DNA from: TMED23 sp964639965
GTDB taxonomy: Bacteria > Pseudomonadota > Alphaproteobacteria > Rhodospirillales > UBA2165
Assembly (NCBI GenBank): GCA_964639965.1
Contig: CAZXGI010000008.1
Coordinates: 1 to 64,000 of the forward strand
Reading direction: 5' to 3'
Length of the DNA: 64,000 nucleotides
Positions within the stretch are counted from its first letter, which is position 1. Each line of letters starts with the position of its first letter. Made by a program: the position numbers and the translations under genes. Positions 1-9,078 of this stretch are shown one piece after another. The notes under the pieces are model-generated. The model worked only from the letters and a program-made list of their open reading frames with translations. It made no database searches and was not told the DNA's origin.

Positions 1-1013
1 TCATCTTCACTTAGACCCTGAACTGAGTTGACGTGTCCGACAGGATCGGTCTCTGCCATATCATAAGGATAATCGGTTCCCATAACAACATGATCAGAGC
101 CCCATGTTTCAATCAAATAACGTAATTGGTGTTCCGTAAATACAACACTATCGAAATAAAGCTTCTTAATGTATTCGGATGGCGGCCTACTTATTTTCAC
201 CCGGCAATCATCACGTAGATGGAATGGATGATCAAAACGCCCAGCATATGAAGGTACATAACCCCCACCATGAGCAATACAGATCTTAAGACCAGGATAT
301 TTCTCAAGGTAACCATCAAAAACCAAATGACCAACAGCAAGCGCCGATTCCAAGGGGTGACCAATGGTGTTACGAAAATAATGGTCATCCATACGCTCGA
401 CATAACTCGTGCCAATAGGATGAATAAATATCATTACATTTTTTTCCTCGCAACGAGCAAAAAAACTTTCAAGGCCAGCACGGGTCAGATCTTTACCATT
501 TACGTTTGTCGAAATCTCAACACCTTTAAATCCAAGTTCATCAATGCACCGGTTTAACTCTGCCAGAGCCAATTCGGGATCCTGTAACGGCGCGGTTCCC
601 AGACCTACAAATCGATCAGGATGAGTTGCTACGACTTCGGCAATACGATCATTTACAACCCGTGAGGTATCGCGTCCAAAACCAGCATCATAGCTATAAT
701 TGTAGTGAAAAGGTGACGTCGAAATCGCCTGTACATCAATACCTTGAGAATCCATATCCCTTAATCGGGTTTCCGGCTCCGTTAGTTTTGGCCAGATAGT
801 TTCTTGCTGTGCTGAATTTATCTTCGCCGTTATCGGATTTGTATCGACCATTTTACGACCAGTATCATCTGGTGCCAATATTTTTAGCATTTCATCAGCT
901 TTAGGAACTTGTATATGGCAGTGAATATCAACGGTAAAATGCCTATTATGGCGAGCCACCGTTTGGCCGTGAGCATGATCGGAAGGAGCATGGTTGGCGC
1001 ATTTAAAAAACAT
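1..1013 (-). CDS. Amidohydrolase family protein (ACMSD-like), 3' end off window
   Basis: I translated the minus strand from an ATG at 1013 and found it open to the left edge (337 codons), so the C-terminus is missing. The product belongs to the metal-dependent amidohydrolase-2 family, which includes aminocarboxymuconate-semialdehyde decarboxylase and resorcylate-type decarboxylases. Visible metal ligands are D-I-H-C-H at residues 29-33, a later FIHP histidine, an IAHGGG histidine, and the aspartate of MGTDYPYD near the end of the visible part. The true start could lie a little further inside, because the first 20 or so residues before the DIHCH strand are not typical. It follows a glutathione S-transferase on the same strand after about 200 bases. 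The exact substrate cannot be assigned: decarboxylation of an aromatic-derived acid is family knowledge, not something seen here. Confidence 0.85.
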   Translation of the reverse strand, partial: MFFKCANHAPSDHAHGQTVARHNRHFTVDIHCHIQVPKADEMLKILAPDDTGRKMVDTNPITAKINSAQQETIWPKLTEPETRLRDMDSQGIDVQAISTSPFHYNYSYDAGFGRDTSRVVNDRIAEVVATHPDRFVGLGTAPLQDPELALAELNRCIDELGFKGVEISTNVNGKDLTRAGLESFFARCEEKNVMIFIHPIGTSYVERMDDHYFRNTIGHPLESALAVGHLVFDGYLEKYPGLKICIAHGGGYVPSYAGRFDHPFHLRDDCRVKISRPPSEYIKKLYFDSVVFTEHQLRYLIETWGSDHVVMGTDYPYDMAETDPVGHVNSVQGLSED

Positions 1014-1222
1014 AATTCTATCCATTTTATAAATTTAAGGTAGTAAATTAAATAACACCAACTCGAACTAAACAAGTGATATTGCGTAAAATAGTATTTA
1101 AAATCGAATTACCATTAATTTTATTATAAAATTAGTTAGCAATAAACCTGATTGAAGACGCACAACTTGTTCAAATATTAGAACGTAATCATTATTATAT
1201 TCTGGAAAGATAATCGAATAAA

Positions 1223-2035
1223 TTATCTAAACTGTTCCAAATAATCTTTATAACGTTTCTCAACTTGTTCTTTTATTTTGCGACCAAACTCCCCCATTTC
1301 TGATACTTCCCCAGGTTTAAAATAATTACTAACGCCCTGAATAAAACTCGGCCGATTTTTAGCTCTCTCCCACCAGCCCTCTACACCTGGTCTTTTAGCA
1401 ATCCATATGCCTAAAAGATCTAAATAAAAAAGCCGCGCAATGAGAGGTATTAGATTAATATCCGCAAGCGTAAATTGATCTCCCATCAACCAAGAACGGC
1501 CATCACCTAAATCATTTTCCATAGTCTTAAATGCCTTTTCATAAGCTGCAATACCATGAAAAACATAGGGTGAATCAACCCCGTCATGATAGGTCGACAT
1601 AAAACGATCCCGGCGTCGAAGGTCACCAACATTCGCAAACCGTACTGCCCTTTGCTCATCGGTCATATTCTGCATACGTTGTCTGAACATTGCTGAGAAA
1701 CTTAATTCTACAACACCTTCAAATAAGCCTTCATCAACAACTTTGCTCCACAATCTCATACGAGATCGAGCATAAGGATCGCTTGGCGACAAACGAGGGT
1801 CAGGGTAAGTCTCATCGATGTACTCACAGATAAGTGTTGATTCAATGATAGACTTACCATCATCAATCAATGTTGGAACGACGCCTTTAGGATTTATTCT
1901 GAGGTATTCGGGTGAATATTGTTCGCTGGCAAAAAGGTTAACTTCATGTGTTTCCCATTCAAGGCTTTTTTCGCACATAGTTATCCGAACTTTCTGTGCA
2001 CAAACAGAATTACCAAACTGATAAAGCTCTAACAT
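1223..2035 (-). CDS. Glutathione S-transferase family protein
   Basis: The 270-residue protein has a thioredoxin-fold N-terminal GST domain (about residues 1-80) and an all-helical C-terminal domain (about 95-250). The N-terminal motif FGNSVCAQKVR offers Ser10/Cys12 as the catalytic residue. The cis-proline loop reads VVPTLIDDG, followed by the glutathione-gamma-glutamyl contact ES in SIIESTLICEY. The C-domain N-capping motif is GDQFTLADINL. It is somewhat longer than the usual 200-230 residues, with an insertion around 100-150 and a charged tail. It lies immediately downstream of the SpoIIAA-like gene, one base apart, so they are probably co-transcribed. Whether it conjugates, dehalogenates or isomerises its substrate cannot be told from sequence. 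The nearby amidohydrolase allows a catabolic role as inference. Confidence 0.88.
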   Translation of the reverse strand: MLELYQFGNSVCAQKVRITMCEKSLEWETHEVNLFASEQYSPEYLRINPKGVVPTLIDDGKSIIESTLICEYIDETYPDPRLSPSDPYARSRMRLWSKVVDEGLFEGVVELSFSAMFRQRMQNMTDEQRAVRFANVGDLRRRDRFMSTYHDGVDSPYVFHGIAAYEKAFKTMENDLGDGRSWLMGDQFTLADINLIPLIARLFYLDLLGIWIAKRPGVEGWWERAKNRPSFIQGVSNYFKPGEVSEMGEFGRKIKEQVEKRYKDYLEQFR

Positions 2036-2036
2036 T

Positions 2037-2393
2037 TTACTCTTGTATCCAAGTTAAGGCCGTTGACGAATTTTCACGATCAACAATTCTGACGTCAGCT
2101 TTATGAATCTTGTCAACAACAAGAACTAAAAATTTTTCCCAGCGCCTCTCACCAACTAAAGCCAGCTTGGAAAAATTATCCCAATATTTAATACCAAATG
2201 CAAAATCATCCCAGGCAACACGCCACTCCCAGCCATCCAAATCCAGTATATCTACATAAAGCTTAATTGTACCAAACTCTTTTATAACTGATTCAACTTG
2301 CGGAATAAAATTCTTATATTCAGCGTCGGTCAACTTCCCAGAAACCTTGATGCAAATCAACGCCCCTTTACTCTCTGGAAGAATCTTAATCAT
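2037..2393 (-). CDS. SpoIIAA-like (STAS-fold) small protein
   Basis: The 118-residue protein resembles the SpoIIAA-like/DUF3478 group, a STAS-related alpha/beta fold found as stand-alone proteins in many proteobacteria. The visible features fit that group: an opening strand, the GKLTDAEYKNF segment, a central LYVDILDLDGWEW strand-turn, and the KYWDNFSKLALVGERRWEK segment. There is no signal peptide or membrane segment, so it should be cytosolic. It sits between lpdA (10 bases upstream) and the GST gene (1 base downstream), at the tail of the TCA operon. Its biological role is unknown. The family assignment rests on motif recognition only. Confidence 0.75.
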   Translation of the reverse strand: MIKILPESKGALICIKVSGKLTDAEYKNFIPQVESVIKEFGTIKLYVDILDLDGWEWRVAWDDFAFGIKYWDNFSKLALVGERRWEKFLVLVVDKIHKADVRIVDRENSSTALTWIQE

Positions 2394-2403
2394 GGTAACA
2401 ATT

Positions 2404-3810
2404 TTAGCTATGAAGAGCCCGATTATCGACGTCTAGGGCAGCCTCTTTAACCACTTCACTAAGTCCCGGATGACCATGACAGGTTCGCGCTATGTCTTCA
2501 GCAGAACCACCAAATTCCATAGCAACAATGCACTCTTGAATCAATTCGCCGGCGGATGCTCCTATAATATGAACACCTAAAACCTCATCAGTTTCTGCAT
2601 CTGCAAGTATTTTAACAAACCCATCGGTATAATTCATTGCTCTAGCCCGAGCATTGGCGGTAAAATTAAATTTTCCCGTATTATAAGCTACGCCTGATTC
2701 TTTGAGCTGTTCTTCAGTTTTCCCAACAGTGGCGACCTCTGGCCATGTGTAAACAATACCTGGAATAGCATCGTAATTAATATGCCCAGACTGACCCGCT
2801 AACATTTCAGCTAGAACAACTCCCTCATCCTCGGCTTTATGCGCTAGCATCATTCCACCAATTACGTCACCAATCGCATATATACCGTTAACGTTAGTTT
2901 TAAATCCATTCGTCGTTTTAATGAAACCTCCATCCATTTCAACACCGATCTGTTCAAGACCTAAATTATCTGTATAAGGGCTTCGACCGATCGCCACCAG
3001 AACACAATCAGCTTTTATTTCTTCTACATCACCACCATCTCTTGGTTCTACTTTAAGTGTCACAACTGATTTGCTTGTCGACGCGCCTATAACTTTGCTT
3101 TTCATTCTGAATTTTAAGCCCTGTTTTTCTAGGGAACGTTGAGTAATTCTTGAGACCTCGGCATCTGATCCAAATAAACAAGAATCCAGAAACTCAATAA
3201 CTTCTACATCTGCGCCTAAACGGCGCCACACTGAACCAAGTTCCAACCCAATAACACCGGCACCAATAACAATCATTTTCTTCGGCACTTTTTTCAAGGT
3301 TAAGGCTCCGGTTGAGCTCACGATCAATTTCTCATCTATTTCTACACCTGACAGCGGCGCAACGTCGGAGCCAGTTGCAATCACAATATTTTTTGTTTTT
3401 ATGGTGTCAGATTTACCATTGTTATCAGTCACTTTTATAGAGCCAGGAGCAATAATAGAGCCTATACCCACCAACCTCTCAATTTTATTTTTCTTCATTA
3501 GGTAATCAACACCCTTGATAGTATCATTCACGACATTATCTTTGTGCCCCATCATAGATTTGAGATTGAGCTTTACGTTACTTGCTATCACACCATGAGC
3601 GGCCATGCCTTCATTCGCTTCTTCAAATAGGTGCGAAGAATGAAGTAATGCTTTCGAAGGTATACATCCAACGTTTAGGCAAGTGCCACCAAGGGTCGAA
3701 CGTTTCTCGACAATCGCAACTTTTAAACCTAATTGAGCAGCACGAATAGCTGAAACATAGCCGCCAGGTCCAGCCCCAATGTACGTGACATCATAAATTG
3801 TATCAGCCAT
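2404..3810 (-). CDS. lpdA: Dihydrolipoyl dehydrogenase (E3)
   Basis: This flavoprotein reoxidises dihydrolipoamide on the E2 subunit of 2-oxoacid dehydrogenases, passing electrons through FAD to NAD+. At 468 residues it is full length. It shows the N-terminal FAD-binding GAGPGGYVSAIRAAQLG, the redox-active disulfide GGTCLNVGCIPSK (Cys44 and Cys49), the NAD-binding VIGAGVIGLELGSVWRRLG, the second FAD motif YAIGDV, and the C-terminal active-site HGHPGLSE. It is the last enzyme gene of the mdh-sucCD-sucAB-lpdA cluster, 36 bases downstream of sucB. It is therefore the presumptive E3 of the 2-oxoglutarate dehydrogenase complex, though it may also serve pyruvate dehydrogenase or the glycine cleavage system. 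Confidence 0.97.
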   Translation of the reverse strand: MADTIYDVTYIGAGPGGYVSAIRAAQLGLKVAIVEKRSTLGGTCLNVGCIPSKALLHSSHLFEEANEGMAAHGVIASNVKLNLKSMMGHKDNVVNDTIKGVDYLMKKNKIERLVGIGSIIAPGSIKVTDNNGKSDTIKTKNIVIATGSDVAPLSGVEIDEKLIVSSTGALTLKKVPKKMIVIGAGVIGLELGSVWRRLGADVEVIEFLDSCLFGSDAEVSRITQRSLEKQGLKFRMKSKVIGASTSKSVVTLKVEPRDGGDVEEIKADCVLVAIGRSPYTDNLGLEQIGVEMDGGFIKTTNGFKTNVNGIYAIGDVIGGMMLAHKAEDEGVVLAEMLAGQSGHINYDAIPGIVYTWPEVATVGKTEEQLKESGVAYNTGKFNFTANARARAMNYTDGFVKILADAETDEVLGVHIIGASAGELIQECIVAMEFGGSAEDIARTCHGHPGLSEVVKEAALDVDNRALHS

Positions 3811-3846
3811 TATTTAATCCCATACTTGTTCATTTAATTCTTTAAG

Positions 3847-5202
3847 CTACATATCAAGCATAATACGTTGCGGATTTTCAATACATTCCTTGATTCGCAC
3901 CAACATAGATACAGCCTCGCGGCCATCAATGATCCTATGATCATAACTATGAGCAAGATACATGATTGGTCGAACTTCAATTTCCTCACCAACAACCCAT
4001 GGACGTTTTACAATATTGTGCATTCCAAGAATACCTGATTGTGGTGTATTAATAATTGGAGTTGACAGCATAGATCCATAAATACCACCATTGGTAATAG
4101 TGAAACTACCGTCTGTCATTTCATTAAGCGATATTTCACCGTCACGTGCTCGCCGGCCAAAATCCTTAATATTTTTTTCAATATCAGCAAAACTCATTTG
4201 ATCAGCATCCTTTAGAACGGGCACAACCAAACCTGTCGGGGTTCCAACAGCAACGCCTATATTATAATAATTCTTATAAACAATCTCATCACCTTGAATT
4301 TCAGCATTTACTGCGGGGAATTCCTTTAAAGCAACAATCGCGGCCTTAACAAAATAGCTCATAAAGCCCAGTCGAACTCCATGAATTTTCTCAAATTTAT
4401 CTTGAAATTCAGCTCGCGCCCCAATAACAGCTGACATGTCAACTTCATTAAAGGTCGTCAACATGGCTGCCGTGTTTTGTGCTTCCTTTAAACGCCCGGC
4501 GATTACCTTCCGAAGGCGTGTCATTTTAATCCGCTCCTCACGCGGGCCCGCTGGTATAGATGGGATTTGTGTCCGTTCAAGATCCTTCGTGTTAGAAGCG
4601 GGTGCCAGATATTCTTTCTCCACGACTGGTCTGACAACGTCTTTTTCGCTATCCGTTTTTTGAAACGCCAATACATCACCTTTTGTTATTCGCCCGTCTT
4701 TCCCGGTAGCAGGAATTTTAGTCACATCATAACCCTGATCTTCTATAATTTTCCTAACAGCAGGTGACATTTGAATATTATCGCTCGAGGATATTTCTTC
4801 AGGCCCAGCAACAGATGTATTCGCCGCAGATGTTTTACTTTCGCCCGAACTACCGAGCCTTCCAAGTATTGCACCAACAGCCACCTCATCCCCAACGTTA
4901 GCGAGTATTTCAATCAAGGTGCCTGCTATTGGGGCATTCACCTCAATTGTAACTTTATCAGTTTCAAGNNNNNNNNNNNNNNNNNNNNNNNNNNNNNNNN
5001 NNNNNNNNNNNNNNNNNNNNNNNNNNNNNNNNNNNNNNNNNNNNNNNNNNNNNNNNNNNNNNNNNNNNGTAACTTTATCAGTTTCAAGTTCAAGAATGGG
5101 CTCATCAAGCGCAACGGTGTCACCTACGGATTTTAACCAATTTGCAACGGTACCCTCTGTAAGCGATTCTCCTAATGTTGGTACTATTATTTCAGCAGCC
5201 AT
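3847..5202 (-). CDS. sucB: Dihydrolipoyllysine succinyltransferase (E2 of 2-oxoglutarate dehydrogenase), contains assembly gap
   Basis: E2 core of the 2-oxoglutarate dehydrogenase complex, transferring the succinyl group from lipoamide to CoA. An N-terminal lipoyl domain is cut by the N gap exactly at the lipoyl-lysine motif ELETDKVT. It is followed by a peripheral subunit-binding domain (MSPAVRKIIEDQGYDV and ITKGDVLAF), a linker, and the catalytic acyltransferase domain ending with the active-site SYDHRIIDGREAV. The same 20 bases flank the gap on both sides. Removing the 100 N and one copy (120 bases) leaves an in-frame protein of 411 residues, the normal length for SucB. The gene is 40 bases downstream of sucA and 36 bases upstream of lpdA, on the same strand. 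Confidence 0.97.
   Translation of the reverse strand: MAAEIIVPTLGESLTEGTVANWLKSVGDTVALDEPILELETDKVXXXXXXXXXXXXXXXXXXXXXXXXXXXXXXXXXXLETDKVTIEVNAPIAGTLIEILANVGDEVAVGAILGRLGSSGESKTSAANTSVAGPEEISSSDNIQMSPAVRKIIEDQGYDVTKIPATGKDGRITKGDVLAFQKTDSEKDVVRPVVEKEYLAPASNTKDLERTQIPSIPAGPREERIKMTRLRKVIAGRLKEAQNTAAMLTTFNEVDMSAVIGARAEFQDKFEKIHGVRLGFMSYFVKAAIVALKEFPAVNAEIQGDEIVYKNYYNIGVAVGTPTGLVVPVLKDADQMSFADIEKNIKDFGRRARDGEISLNEMTDGSFTITNGGIYGSMLSTPIINTPQSGILGMHNIVKRPWVVGEEIEVRPIMYLAHSYDHRIIDGREAVSMLVRIKECIENPQRIMLDM
4969..5068. other. Assembly gap of 100 N inside sucB
   Basis: There are exactly 100 N. The 20 bases ending at 4968 (gtaactttatcagtttcaag) are repeated exactly from 5069 to 5088. Joining the contigs through this overlap restores an uninterrupted lipoyl domain, so the gap most likely contains no missing sequence. 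Confidence 0.95.
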
Positions 5203-5242
5203 GGCTTCCTCATTATAAACAATTAAAAGTATCTTTTAGTAA

Positions 5243-8161
5243 CTAGCTTTTTGACATGTATGGTTGCACAATATCACGTTCTTTTCCATTTAAAGCTTGA
5301 TCAATCAGAAAAGCCTGTTCCTTGATATGCACTTTTAGTGCACCCGTGGCAGGGGAAGCAGATGCTTGGCGTCCAGTATAAATAATATTCCGCTGCCGTT
5401 TAACTTTTTTGTCTAACTCGCTTATAATATAATTTAAACGATCACTAACAAAATGCCACGCACCCTGGTTTGAAGCCTCTTCCTGGCACCAAACAACATC
5501 GGCATTGGGATATCGGGCGATTTGCTCACTGATGCTGACATGGGGCCACGGATACAGCTGCTCTAAGCGAATTATTACCAAATTCTTGATTTCTTGTTCA
5601 CGACGCGCCTCAAGTAAATCGAAGTAGACCTTACCTGAACATAGGATGATGCGCTTAATCTTACCATCAACTTGAAGTTTATCGACCTCAGAAATTACTG
5701 GACGAAACCCCGTACCGGGACCCATCTCATCCAACTCCGATATATTGAGTTTATGACGCAGTAGAGATTTTGGTGACATAACAACTAATGGTTTTCGAAA
5801 ATTTCTTTTTACCTGACGCCGCAAGACATGAAAGAAATTAGCTGGTGATGTGATATTTACCACCTGCAGATTTTCTTCAGCACAAAGCTGCAAGAAACGT
5901 TCTAATCTAGCCGAAGAGTGTTCCGGACCCTGTCCCTCCATGCCATGCGGTAAAAGCATAACAAGACCCGACATTCGCAACCATTTAGATTCGCCCGAAG
6001 CAATAAACTGATCAAATATAACTTGGGCCGTATTAGCAAAATCACCAAATTGAGCTTCCCATATAGTTAAAGTCTCAGGCTCTGCCAAAGAATAACCATA
6101 TTCATAACCTAAAACGGCAAACTCTGACAATGGGCTATCCATAACTTCAAATGGTGCCTGTTTACCGGGCTTGATTTGACTAAGGGGAAAATAACGCTCT
6201 TCATTCGTTTGATCAACAATCACGGCGTGTCGATGGGAAAACGTTCCTCGACCAGAGTCTTGGCCGGATAACCTCACCGGATGTCCTTCTAGAAGTAGTG
6301 ATCCATAAGCCAACGCTTCAGCCATAGCCCAGTCAAGACCCAAGCCTGTATCCATCATTTTAGATTTTGCTTTAAGCTGCCTAATAAGCTTGCTATTTAC
6401 ATTGATATTCTCGGGAACACGCGCCAAAGAATTGCCTATTTCTCTCAACACACTTAAATCTGCAGATGTATCATCATCGCGTTTTTCTTCCTGGCCTTCT
6501 AGAGCAGAGAGACCTTCCCATTTACCCTCAAGCCAATCGGCTTTGTTCGATTTATAATTTGGTGCAGCTTCAAATTCACCATCAAGGTGAGAGCGAAAAG
6601 AAGTCTCAATTTTTTCTATCTCTTCAGACGTTATCAAACCTTCACTTAACAATTTTTTACGATAGATTTCTCTCGTCGTTGCTTGTTTAGCAATCGCAGT
6701 ATACATTTTTGGTTGGGTGAACATAGGTTCGTCGCCTTCGTTATGACCATGTCGGCGATAACAAAAAAGGTCAATAACAACGTCTCGCTTAAATTTTTGG
6801 CGAAACTGAGCTGCCAAATCTGCTACCCTTACCACAGCTTCAGGATCATCCCCGTTAACGTGAAAAATAGGTGCCTGCATTCCCTTTGCAATATCCGTTG
6901 GATATGGTGTAGAGCGAGAGCTAGAAGGGTTCGTGGTAAAACCAATTTGATTGTTAACAACGACATGGATTGTACCTCCGGTACGATAACCCCTAATTTG
7001 AGATAAATCGAGGCTCTCTGGAACAATACCCTGTCCTGCAAAAGCTGCGTCGCCATGCATTAGAACTCCCATAACCTTTTCCCTGGTTTCATCTCCGCGC
7101 TGAGCTTGTTTCGCTCGTACCTTACCAAGCACCACCGGATTGACACATTCTAGATGCGAGGGATTTGCCGTTAATGAAAGATGCATTGACCCTTCTATAA
7201 AATCCCTATCGGCAGAAGCCCCTAAATGATATTTTACATCACCCGAACCCTGCACGTCTTCGGGGTGAGCAGAATTTCCCTGGAATTCGCTGAAAATAGC
7301 TACATAAGGTTTGCCCATAGTACGTGCTAAAACGTTTAATCTGCCTCGGTGAGGCATACCAATTACAACCTCCTCAACACCTACAGATGCTGCTGACCGA
7401 AGCATACGTTCCATCAACGGTATAAGGCTCTCTCCCCCATCCAAACCAAAACGTTTGGTCCCGGTGTGTTTCATCTGTAGATAAGTTTCAAACCCTTCGG
7501 CCTCAACCAAATCTTTATATATTGCCCTCCTTAGAGCAGATGAATAATTAGACTTATAATCCACACCCTCAATATTTTGTTGTATCCAAGCACGCTCTTC
7601 CATTTCCTGAATGTGCATATACTCAACGCCAATTGAGCCGCAATAAGCTTGATGCATAATGTCCAGAACCTGACGCAAAGTCGCTTGGTCTTTGCCACTC
7701 ATGGCAGTGATGGTATCGAGATAAATCTTCGTATCAAGATCATCTTCGGTAAAGTCATAAGATTTATAATCAAGTTCCTTGTGGTAACCTGCCCCAACCA
7801 GACCTAAAGGATCAAACTGGGCATGAAGGTGACCTCTTACCCTATAGGAACGAATGAGTATCCTTGCCCGAATTGATCGTTTTGCAATTTCATTAATCTG
7901 ATGAGAGGAAATATTTAGAGCCTCAGAATTAGAAGGCCCATCAATTTTTTCTGGCTGGCCGACACCAACTATAGACGTATTGGAACGTGCCCAACTAGCC
8001 CCTTTAATGTGACTTTTGATTGCATCCGAATCATCACCTAACTCAGCAAAAATATTAGCCCAATCAGGATCCACTGAGTTCGGATTTTGCAAATACCTAG
8101 CATACAATTCGGCTATGAAGGCCCCATTTGTTCCGGTGAAAATTGTATCCACGGAATTCAC
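5243..8161 (-). CDS. sucA: 2-oxoglutarate dehydrogenase E1 component
   Basis: Thiamine-diphosphate enzyme that decarboxylates 2-oxoglutarate and succinylates the lipoyl group of E2 in the TCA cycle. At 972 residues it is full length. It begins with the E2-binding segment typical of SucA (FIAELYARYLQNP). It contains FDPLGL near residue 120, the GMPHRGRLNVLA motif, the ThDP region HGDAAFAGQGIV, the thiamine/metal motif DLFCYRRHGHNEGDEP, and the C-terminal transketolase-like half with SGQDSGRGTFSHRHAV and PHGMEGQGPEHSSAR. It stands between sucD (40 bases upstream) and sucB (40 bases downstream), the standard alphaproteobacterial order. No frameshift or missing active-site residue was noticed. 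Confidence 0.98.
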   Translation of the reverse strand: MNSVDTIFTGTNGAFIAELYARYLQNPNSVDPDWANIFAELGDDSDAIKSHIKGASWARSNTSIVGVGQPEKIDGPSNSEALNISSHQINEIAKRSIRARILIRSYRVRGHLHAQFDPLGLVGAGYHKELDYKSYDFTEDDLDTKIYLDTITAMSGKDQATLRQVLDIMHQAYCGSIGVEYMHIQEMEERAWIQQNIEGVDYKSNYSSALRRAIYKDLVEAEGFETYLQMKHTGTKRFGLDGGESLIPLMERMLRSAASVGVEEVVIGMPHRGRLNVLARTMGKPYVAIFSEFQGNSAHPEDVQGSGDVKYHLGASADRDFIEGSMHLSLTANPSHLECVNPVVLGKVRAKQAQRGDETREKVMGVLMHGDAAFAGQGIVPESLDLSQIRGYRTGGTIHVVVNNQIGFTTNPSSSRSTPYPTDIAKGMQAPIFHVNGDDPEAVVRVADLAAQFRQKFKRDVVIDLFCYRRHGHNEGDEPMFTQPKMYTAIAKQATTREIYRKKLLSEGLITSEEIEKIETSFRSHLDGEFEAAPNYKSNKADWLEGKWEGLSALEGQEEKRDDDTSADLSVLREIGNSLARVPENINVNSKLIRQLKAKSKMMDTGLGLDWAMAEALAYGSLLLEGHPVRLSGQDSGRGTFSHRHAVIVDQTNEERYFPLSQIKPGKQAPFEVMDSPLSEFAVLGYEYGYSLAEPETLTIWEAQFGDFANTAQVIFDQFIASGESKWLRMSGLVMLLPHGMEGQGPEHSSARLERFLQLCAEENLQVVNITSPANFFHVLRRQVKRNFRKPLVVMSPKSLLRHKLNISELDEMGPGTGFRPVISEVDKLQVDGKIKRIILCSGKVYFDLLEARREQEIKNLVIIRLEQLYPWPHVSISEQIARYPNADVVWCQEEASNQGAWHFVSDRLNYIISELDKKVKRQRNIIYTGRQASASPATGALKVHIKEQAFLIDQALNGKERDIVQPYMSKS

Positions 8162-8201
8162 TATTCAATAACCTCTAAAAAAAATTCATAACAGGCCAAA
8201 A

Positions 8202-9077
8202 CTAGCCTTTCATCGATTCTAACATTGTAGCGCCTAAGGCGGCTGGCGAGTCAGCAACATTTATACCAGCGCTTCGAAGTGCTTCAATCTTATCCATAGC
8301 ACCACCTTTTCCACCGGCTATAATAGCACCAGCATGTCCCATACGGCGACCTGGAGGCGCTGTGACCCCAGCTATAAAACTAACGGTTGGTTTTTTTATT
8401 CTTGAAGATTTAATAAAATCTGCTGCCTCTTCTTCTGCAGAACCACCAATCTCTCCTATCATGATTATTCCTTCAGTTTCTTTATCCTCGAGAAACATTT
8501 CTAAACAATCAATAAAATTGGTACCATTGACAGGGTCGCCTCCAATACCGATGCATGTCGTCTGACCCAAACCAACATTTGTCGTTTGGCCTACCGCTTC
8601 GTATGTCAACGTGCCCGATCTCGAGACCACACCAATTTTCCCCTTTTTGTGAATGTGCCCAGGCATGATACCAATCTTACATTCCCCAGGAGTGATAATA
8701 CCTGGACAATTTGGCCCAACCAACCTAGTGGATGAACCTTCTAAAGCCCGTTTAACCTCAACCATGTCTAGAACTGGAACACCTTCGGTAATACAGGTTA
8801 CCAAAGGAATCTCACAATTGATTGCCTCAAGAATAGCTTCAGCGGCAAAAGGAGGGGGTACATAAATTACGCTCGCATCGGCACCCGTTTCTTGAACTGC
8901 ATCAGCAACAGTATCAAAAACAGGAAGGTCAAGGTGGACTGAACCACCTTTTCCAGGAGTGACACCACCAACCATATTTGTCCCATAAGCTATAGCTTGT
9001 TCAGAATGAAAAGTACCTTGGGAGCCAGTAAAACCCTGACAAATCACCCTAGTATCCTTGTTTACTAAAACGGCCAT
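8202..9077 (-). CDS. sucD: Succinyl-CoA synthetase alpha subunit
   Basis: Alpha subunit of the enzyme that converts succinyl-CoA to succinate with substrate-level phosphorylation. At 291 residues it has the normal length. Visible motifs are the N-terminal CoA-binding GFTGSQGTFHSEQAIAYG, GPNCPGIITPGECKIGIMPG, the SRSGTLTYE phosphate loop and GIGGDPVNGTNFIDCL. The phosphorylated active-site histidine lies in GRRMGHAGAI, about residue 245-255. The start follows the sucC stop by a single base, so the two subunits are almost certainly translationally coupled. The gene belongs to the mdh-sucCD-sucAB-lpdA unit. Confidence 0.98.
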   Translation of the reverse strand: MAVLVNKDTRVICQGFTGSQGTFHSEQAIAYGTNMVGGVTPGKGGSVHLDLPVFDTVADAVQETGADASVIYVPPPFAAEAILEAINCEIPLVTCITEGVPVLDMVEVKRALEGSSTRLVGPNCPGIITPGECKIGIMPGHIHKKGKIGVVSRSGTLTYEAVGQTTNVGLGQTTCIGIGGDPVNGTNFIDCLEMFLEDKETEGIIMIGEIGGSAEEEAADFIKSSRIKKPTVSFIAGVTAPPGRRMGHAGAIIAGGKGGAMDKIEALRSAGINVADSPAALGATMLESMKG

Positions 9078-9078
9078 T

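Noticed and set aside
270..557. Plus-strand 95-codon frame at the left edge
   Set aside because: It is antisense to the amidohydrolase, whose metal motifs and frame are continuous across this stretch.
4771..5218. Plus-strand frames spanning the sucB gap
   Set aside because: Antisense to the well-conserved E2 gene and bridged only by N.
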